A program made the position numbers and the translations under genes. The notes beneath the pieces are model-generated. The model was not told the DNA's origin, did no database searches, and saw only the letters and a list, made by a program, of their open reading frames with translations. From positions 1 through 12,763 of the forward strand of contig JBBQHA010000094.1 in assembly GCA_038323475.1 (NCBI GenBank): a stretch of DNA of 12,763 nt, given 5' to 3'. Shown here one piece after another: positions 8,521 through 12,763 of the stretch; position 1 is the first letter of the stretch, and the number at the start of each line of letters is the position of its first letter. The stretch is from SZAS-103 sp038323475. Its GTDB lineage: Bacteria > Pseudomonadota > Gammaproteobacteria > Xanthomonadales > Xanthomonadaceae.

Positions 8521-8584
8521 GGGTGTGCTCCTGAAAAGTCTGGGATGACGAAGATGGGTAGTGGGACAACGTGTAAGACCGCGC

Positions 8585-8613
8585 ATTATGGGCGAGCCGG
8601 ATTAGCGAGTCAA
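8585..8613 (-). promoter_or_regulatory. Sigma-70-type promoter of rpsT
   Basis: On the minus strand TTGACT (8613-8608) is followed after exactly 17 bases by CATAAT (8590-8585), each one mismatch from consensus. Initiation near 8578 would give a leader of about 58 bases ending in the AGGAG ribosome binding site. This is one of the two best promoters in the window and is divergent from murJ. Confidence 0.75.
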
Positions 8614-8645
8614 TCATGCGCGCCGCACCTTGTCGGGGGCGCCAC

Positions 8646-10253
8646 ATGAGCCGCCCCAGCATGCTGCGCTCGGTGGCGTCGTTCAGCGGCATGACGATGA
8701 TTTCGCGCGTATTCGGGCTGGTGCGCGACATGGCGATCAACGCCTCGTTCGGTGCGGACTGGCGGACCGACGCGTTCTGGGTCGCCTTCCGCATCCCGAA
8801 CTTCATGCGCCGTCTGTTTGCGGAAGGCTCGTTCTCGACAGCCTTCGTGCCGGTGCTGACCGAGGTCAAGGAAACCCGCAGCCTCGAGGACGTCCGCGCC
8901 TTGGTCGCGCGTACCGCCGGCACGCTTGGCGCAGTGCTGCTGCTGATCGTCGCGATCGGCGTGATCTTCGCACCGCAGGTGACGTTGCTGTTTTCCCCGG
9001 GCGCGGTCCTGCAACCGGAAAAGCTCGGCCTGACCGTGAACCTGCTGCGGCTGACGTTCCCGTTCCTGCTGTTCGTTTCGCTGACCGCGCTTGCTGGCGG
9101 CGTCCTCAACAGCTACCACCGTTTCGGCCTGCCGGCACTGACGCCGGTGATCCTCAACCTGTGCATGATCGCCGGCGCGCTGTGGCTGTCGCGTCTGCTG
9201 GATACGCCGATCCTGGCGCTGGGCTGGGCGATCCTGGCTGCCGGCATCCTGCAACTCATCGTGCAGTTGCCGGCGATGCGCGAACTGGGGGTTCTGGCCT
9301 GGCCGCGTTGGGGCTGGTCGCATCCGGACGTGCGCAAGATCATGCGCCTGATGGTGCCGACCCTGTTCGGCTCTTCCGTCGCGCAGGTGAACCTGCTGCT
9401 CGACACCGTGATCGCCTCGCTGCTCGTCGCCGGTTCGCAAACCTGGCTGTCGCAGGCCGATCGATTCCTCGAGCTGCCGCTGGGCGTGTTCGGGATCGCC
9501 CTCGGCACGGTGATCCTGCCGACCCTGTCGCGGCACCACGTCAACACCGACCGCGAGGGCTTCTCGAAGGCGCTGGACTGGGGTCTGCGCACGACCCTGA
9601 TGATCGCGGTGCCGGCGATGCTCGGCCTGATGCTGCTGTCGGTTCCGCTGGTAGCGACGCTGTTCCAGCATGGACGCTTCACGCCGCACGACACCAGCAT
9701 GGCGGCGCTGTCGGTGTTCGGCCTGAGTTTCGGGCTGCCTGCGTTCGCGCTGGTCAAGGTCGTGCTGCCGGCGTTCTATGCGCGCCAGGACACCCGCACG
9801 CCGGTCAAGGCCGGCGTTGCCTCGCTGGTTGCGAACATGGTGTTCAACGTCCTGATCCTCGCGATCCTCTACAAGGTCTGGGTGCCGGCCGACTTGCAAC
9901 AGGGCTCGGTCTGGATCGCGCTGTCGACAGTCCCGGGCCTGCATTTCGCGCTGGGCCTCGCGAGCGCGATCGCGAGCTACCTGAATCTTGCGCTGCTGTG
10001 GCGCTGGCTGAAGCGCGCCGGCGTCTATCAGCGGCAACCTGGTTGGGGCAGGTTCCTGGTGCGGCTGCTGGTGGCCTGCGTCGTCATGGTTGCGGCGGTC
10101 GGGGTCGGGCAGTGGTTCGGGCCGGATTTCACCAGGATCGCGGCGTTGCCGCGGATCCTCTGGCTGGGCGCGCTCGTCGCCGCCGGCGTCGGCGCCTACG
10201 GCATCGCGATGGTGGCAATGGGTTTCCGTCCGCGCGAACTGCGCGAGCACTGA
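8646..10253 (+). CDS. murJ: Lipid II flippase MurJ (MviN)
   Basis: MurJ moves lipid II across the inner membrane for peptidoglycan synthesis. The 535-residue product is highly hydrophobic throughout, with many membrane helices as expected for this MOP-superfamily protein, where 14 are known. Functional residues known from E. coli are kept: Arg18 as Arg21 and Arg24 as Arg27 in SRVFGLVRD, Asp39 as Asp42 in TDAFWVAF, and Arg52 as Arg55 in NFMRRLFAEGSFSTAFVP. The ATG at 8646 follows GGGGG by six bases, a weak ribosome binding site. ATG 8616 would add ten poor residues, and ATG 8661 is a shorter option. No clear promoter is seen ahead of it. The 33-base gap to ribF suggests possible read-through as well as a separate ribF promoter. 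Confidence 0.96.
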   Translation: MSRPSMLRSVASFSGMTMISRVFGLVRDMAINASFGADWRTDAFWVAFRIPNFMRRLFAEGSFSTAFVPVLTEVKETRSLEDVRALVARTAGTLGAVLLLIVAIGVIFAPQVTLLFSPGAVLQPEKLGLTVNLLRLTFPFLLFVSLTALAGGVLNSYHRFGLPALTPVILNLCMIAGALWLSRLLDTPILALGWAILAAGILQLIVQLPAMRELGVLAWPRWGWSHPDVRKIMRLMVPTLFGSSVAQVNLLLDTVIASLLVAGSQTWLSQADRFLELPLGVFGIALGTVILPTLSRHHVNTDREGFSKALDWGLRTTLMIAVPAMLGLMLLSVPLVATLFQHGRFTPHDTSMAALSVFGLSFGLPAFALVKVVLPAFYARQDTRTPVKAGVASLVANMVFNVLILAILYKVWVPADLQQGSVWIALSTVPGLHFALGLASAIASYLNLALLWRWLKRAGVYQRQPGWGRFLVRLLVACVVMVAAVGVGQWFGPDFTRIAALPRILWLGALVAAGVGAYGIAMVAMGFRPRELREH

Positions 10254-10272
10254 GCGCCGACCGCGCCGCAGC

Positions 10273-10278
10273 TATACT
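10273..10278 (+). promoter_or_regulatory. Candidate -10 element of ribF
   Basis: TATACT matches the -10 consensus at five of six positions and ends 8 bases before the ribF ATG. Initiation would fall at about 10285, two bases before the start codon. No ribosome binding site is present between murJ and ribF, and no clear -35 is seen. Confidence 0.45.
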
Positions 10279-10286
10279 TGAATGCT

Positions 10287-11258
10287 ATGAGTCGATTGTT
10301 CCGCGACGTCGAGGGTGATTGCCTGGGCCCGCACGGCAGCGTGGTCTGCATCGGTGCATTCGATGGCCTGCATCTTGGCCATCGCGCGCTGGTGGGCCGC
10401 GCGGTAGCGCACGCGCGCGAGTTGGGCTTGGAAGCGGTCGCGCTGAGCTTCGAGCCGCTGCCGCGCGAGTATTTCGCGGGTGCGCAGCATCCATCACGAC
10501 CGACGCCATCGCGCCTCTCGCTGCCGCGTGCGAAGTTCGAGGGCCTGCGCGCGCTCGGCGCGGATCGGGTCGGGCTGCTGCGTTTCGATGCGCGGATGGC
10601 GGCGCTGTCGGCGCGCGATTTCATCGAACACGTGCTGGTGCGCCGCTTGCATGGGTGCGAGGTCTGGGTTGGGCCGGAGTTCCGTTTTGGACATGGGCGC
10701 GCGGGCGACCTGGAGTTGTTGCGCGCGATGGGCGAACGCCATGGTTTCGCCGCGAACGAAATCCCGCCGATGCTGGTCGATGGCGCGCGGGTTTCGAGTT
10801 CGGCGATCCGTGCATTGCTTGCGGCTGGCGACCTTGATGCGGCTGCGCGCCTGCTCGGTCGGCCTTATGCGATCGCAGGCAAGGTCGTGCGCGGGCAGCA
10901 GCTCGGCCGCACGCTCGGTTATCCGACCGCGAACCTGCGCCTGGGCGGCAAGACGCCTGCACTCGGCGGCATCTTCGCGACGCGCGTGCATGGCGCTGGC
11001 CTCGATGGCTGGCCGGCGGTTTCGAGCCTCGGCACGCGACCGACCGTGCATGGCACCGAGCGTTTGCTCGAGGCGCATCTGTTCGACTTCGATGGCGACC
11101 TGTACGGTCGGCGCATCGAAGTGGAATTCGTCGCGAAATTTCGCGACGAATTGCGTTTCGACGACCTGGACACATTGACGACCCAGATGCATCGCGACGC
11201 CGCGCAGACGCGCGCGATGCTGGGCATGCAGGAACAACGACGTGGAGCGATTGCGTGA
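10287..11258 (+). CDS. ribF: Bifunctional riboflavin kinase/FAD synthetase RibF
   Basis: RibF turns riboflavin into FMN and then FAD in the cytoplasm. The 323-residue protein has the nucleotidyl-transferase (FAD synthetase) domain first: GAFDGLHLGH (23-32), FRFGHGRAGD (132-141) and SSSAIR (170-175). The riboflavin kinase domain follows, with GKVVRGQQLGRTLGYPTANL (198-217, including the PTAN nucleotide site) and the expected catalytic Glu262 before HLFDFDGDLYG. Length is normal. ATG 10287 gives the expected MSRLFRD opening; a TTG at 10278 would add three residues. No ribosome binding site precedes it, and a TATACT hexamer lies 8 bases upstream, which suggests a leaderless or nearly leaderless mRNA. 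Its stop codon overlaps the ileS start as GTGA. A ribF-ileS pair is common in proteobacteria. Confidence 0.97.
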   Translation: MSRLFRDVEGDCLGPHGSVVCIGAFDGLHLGHRALVGRAVAHARELGLEAVALSFEPLPREYFAGAQHPSRPTPSRLSLPRAKFEGLRALGADRVGLLRFDARMAALSARDFIEHVLVRRLHGCEVWVGPEFRFGHGRAGDLELLRAMGERHGFAANEIPPMLVDGARVSSSAIRALLAAGDLDAAARLLGRPYAIAGKVVRGQQLGRTLGYPTANLRLGGKTPALGGIFATRVHGAGLDGWPAVSSLGTRPTVHGTERLLEAHLFDFDGDLYGRRIEVEFVAKFRDELRFDDLDTLTTQMHRDAAQTRAMLGMQEQRRGAIA

Positions 11259-12763
11259 GCGAGTCCGATAAAAGCGGTTCCGACAACAGCCGCTACAAAC
11301 ACACGATCCACCTGCCGGCAACCGAGTTCCCGATGCGCGGCGACCTGCCCAAGCGCGAGCCCGGTACGCTGGCGCGCTGGGAGTCCGAAGGCCTGTATGC
11401 GCAGATTCGCGAACACGCGAAAGGGCGCGACACCTTCGTGCTGCACGATGGCCCGCCGTACGCGAACGGCCCGATCCACATTGGCCATGCCGTCAACAAG
11501 ATCCTGAAAGATATGGTGGTGAAGTCGAAGCTGCTCGCCGGCTTCGATGCGCCCTATGTCCCGGGCTGGGATTGCCACGGCTTGCCGATCGAACTCGCCG
11601 TCGAAAAGAAGTTCGGCAAGGTCGGCGACAAGCTCGACGCCGCCACGTTCCGCGTTAAGTGCCGCGAATACGCCGGTGAGCAGATCGACGACCAGCGCCG
11701 CGATTTCAAGCGTCTCGGCGTGCTGGGCACGTGGGAAAACCCGTATCGCACGATGGATTTCGCCTACGAGGCGAATATGTTGCGCGCGCTGGCGAAGATC
11801 ATCGAAAACGGCCATCTCGCGCGCGGCGCCAAGCCGGTGCACTGGTGTTTCGACTGCGGTTCGGCGTTGGCCGAGGCCGAGATCGAATACGCCGACAAGG
11901 CGTCGCCTGCGATCGACGTGGCGTACGACGCCGTCGATCCGCAATGTCTCGCGTCGAAATTTGGAATCGATACCGGCGGTGAAGATTTCCTCGACACGAT
12001 CGTCGCGGTGCCGATCTGGACGACTACCCCGTGGACATTGCCGGCCAGCCTGGCGGTGACACTGGGGGCTGAGATCGACTACGTGCTGGTGGCAGGTCCG
12101 CCACGCGATGGTCGCCGCGTCTTGCTTGTGCTCGCCGAAGCATTGGCCGGCACTGCGTTGCATCGTTACGGGATCGCATCGCCAGTCGTGCTTGGCCATG
12201 GCAAGGGTGCGTTGCTGGAAGGCCTGCGACTGGAGCATCCGTTCTACGACCGCAAGGTACCGATCATCCTCGGCGACCACGTCTCCAACGAGGACGGCAC
12301 CGGCGCCGTGCATACCGCGCCCGGCCACGGTCAGGAAGACTATGCAGTCGGTCAGAAATACGGATTGCTGGCCGAGTACACCGCAGCGCAGATCAATCCG
12401 GTCGATGCGCGCGGTGTGTATCTCCCCGGCACACCGCCGGCGGGCGATGTCGCGCTGTCCGGCCTGCATATCTGGAAAGCCAACAACGCGATCGTCGAGG
12501 TACTTCGCGAGAGCGGCTTGCTACTCGCGCATCACACCATTAACCACAGCTATCCGCATTGCTGGCGGCACAAGACACCGGTGGTGTTCCGCGCGACGCC
12601 GCAATGGTTCATCGCGATGGATCAGGCGAACCTGCGTGCGGATGCGCTGGAGGCGATCAAGCACGTGCGCTGGGTGCCGGAATGGGGCGAGGCACGCATC
12701 ACCTCGATGATCGAACATCGCCCCGACTGGTGCATCTCGCGCCAGCGTACCTGGGGCGTGCCG
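11255..12763 (+). CDS. ileS: Isoleucyl-tRNA synthetase (3' partial)
   Basis: IleS charges tRNA-Ile and edits misactivated valine. The frame is open for 503 codons to the end of the window, a little over half of a protein usually near 930-960 residues. Visible are the class I HIGH motif (75-78, in GPIHIGHAV), WDCHGLPIE, and the CP1 editing domain with TTTPWTLP (256-263) and GTGAVHTAPGHG followed by QEDY. Asp362 there matches E. coli Asp342, which binds the amino group of the editing substrate. The window stops just after SRQRTWGVP, so the KMSKS loop, the anticodon-binding domain and the C-terminal zinc site are not seen. The start is GTG at 11255, overlapping the ribF stop, with GGAG seven bases upstream (11244-11247). 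Translational coupling to ribF is likely. lspA usually follows in this gene order. Confidence 0.97.
   Translation, partial: MSESDKSGSDNSRYKHTIHLPATEFPMRGDLPKREPGTLARWESEGLYAQIREHAKGRDTFVLHDGPPYANGPIHIGHAVNKILKDMVVKSKLLAGFDAPYVPGWDCHGLPIELAVEKKFGKVGDKLDAATFRVKCREYAGEQIDDQRRDFKRLGVLGTWENPYRTMDFAYEANMLRALAKIIENGHLARGAKPVHWCFDCGSALAEAEIEYADKASPAIDVAYDAVDPQCLASKFGIDTGGEDFLDTIVAVPIWTTTPWTLPASLAVTLGAEIDYVLVAGPPRDGRRVLLVLAEALAGTALHRYGIASPVVLGHGKGALLEGLRLEHPFYDRKVPIILGDHVSNEDGTGAVHTAPGHGQEDYAVGQKYGLLAEYTAAQINPVDARGVYLPGTPPAGDVALSGLHIWKANNAIVEVLRESGLLLAHHTINHSYPHCWRHKTPVVFRATPQWFIAMDQANLRADALEAIKHVRWVPEWGEARITSMIEHRPDWCISRQRTWGVP

Noticed and set aside
8610..10250. Open frame of 546 codons on the minus strand
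   Set aside because: It is fully antisense to murJ, has a low-complexity R/Q/H/D-rich translation typical of GC-rich shadows, and matches no family.
10919..12469. Open frame of 516 codons on the minus strand
   Set aside because: It spans the ends of two well-supported genes (ribF and ileS) in antisense and has no recognisable domain.

Overview
This window reads as an ordinary chromosomal stretch of a high-GC gammaproteobacterium, most likely of the order Lysobacterales (Xanthomonadales). That placement rests on strong codon bias toward G/C in third positions and on the order rplU-rpmA-obgE, rpsT (opposite strand), murJ-ribF-ileS, which I know from gammaproteobacteria of this type. Family and genus cannot be fixed from the sequence alone.

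Left part (1-2475): the 3' part of an AraC-family regulator gene; a 150-bp element with perfect 17-bp terminal inverted repeats that looks like a MITE or IS-end remnant; a crotonase-fold protein on the minus strand whose active-site pattern matches Delta3,Delta2-enoyl-CoA isomerases rather than hydratases; a gap rich in inverted repeats (1708-1959); and a periplasmic copper chaperone of the PCu(A)C family.

Middle (2476-5828, minus strand): uvrA (nucleotide excision repair) followed by a small hotdog-fold acyl-CoA thioesterase gene. The two overlap by 4 bases as GTGA. A 295-bp divergent region (5829-6123) separates uvrA from the ribosomal operon and holds a clear promoter for rplU.

Right part (6124-12763): rplU-rpmA end at a textbook intrinsic terminator. 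obgE (ribosome-assembly GTPase) follows. rpsT lies on the minus strand with its own promoter, a TTG start and a terminator. murJ (lipid II flippase), ribF (FMN/FAD synthesis) and ileS (isoleucyl-tRNA synthetase, cut by the window end) run on the plus strand. ribF and ileS overlap as GTGA.

Most of the window is housekeeping: translation, ribosome assembly, cell wall export, flavin cofactors and DNA repair. I found no CRISPR array, tRNA, rRNA, toxin-antitoxin pair or defence system, and I do not think a new multi-gene system is present. The points most worth a second look are the MITE-like element, the 114-bp palindromic intergenic element, and two genes (the copper chaperone and ribF) whose -10-like hexamers sit so close to the start codon that their mRNAs may be leaderless.
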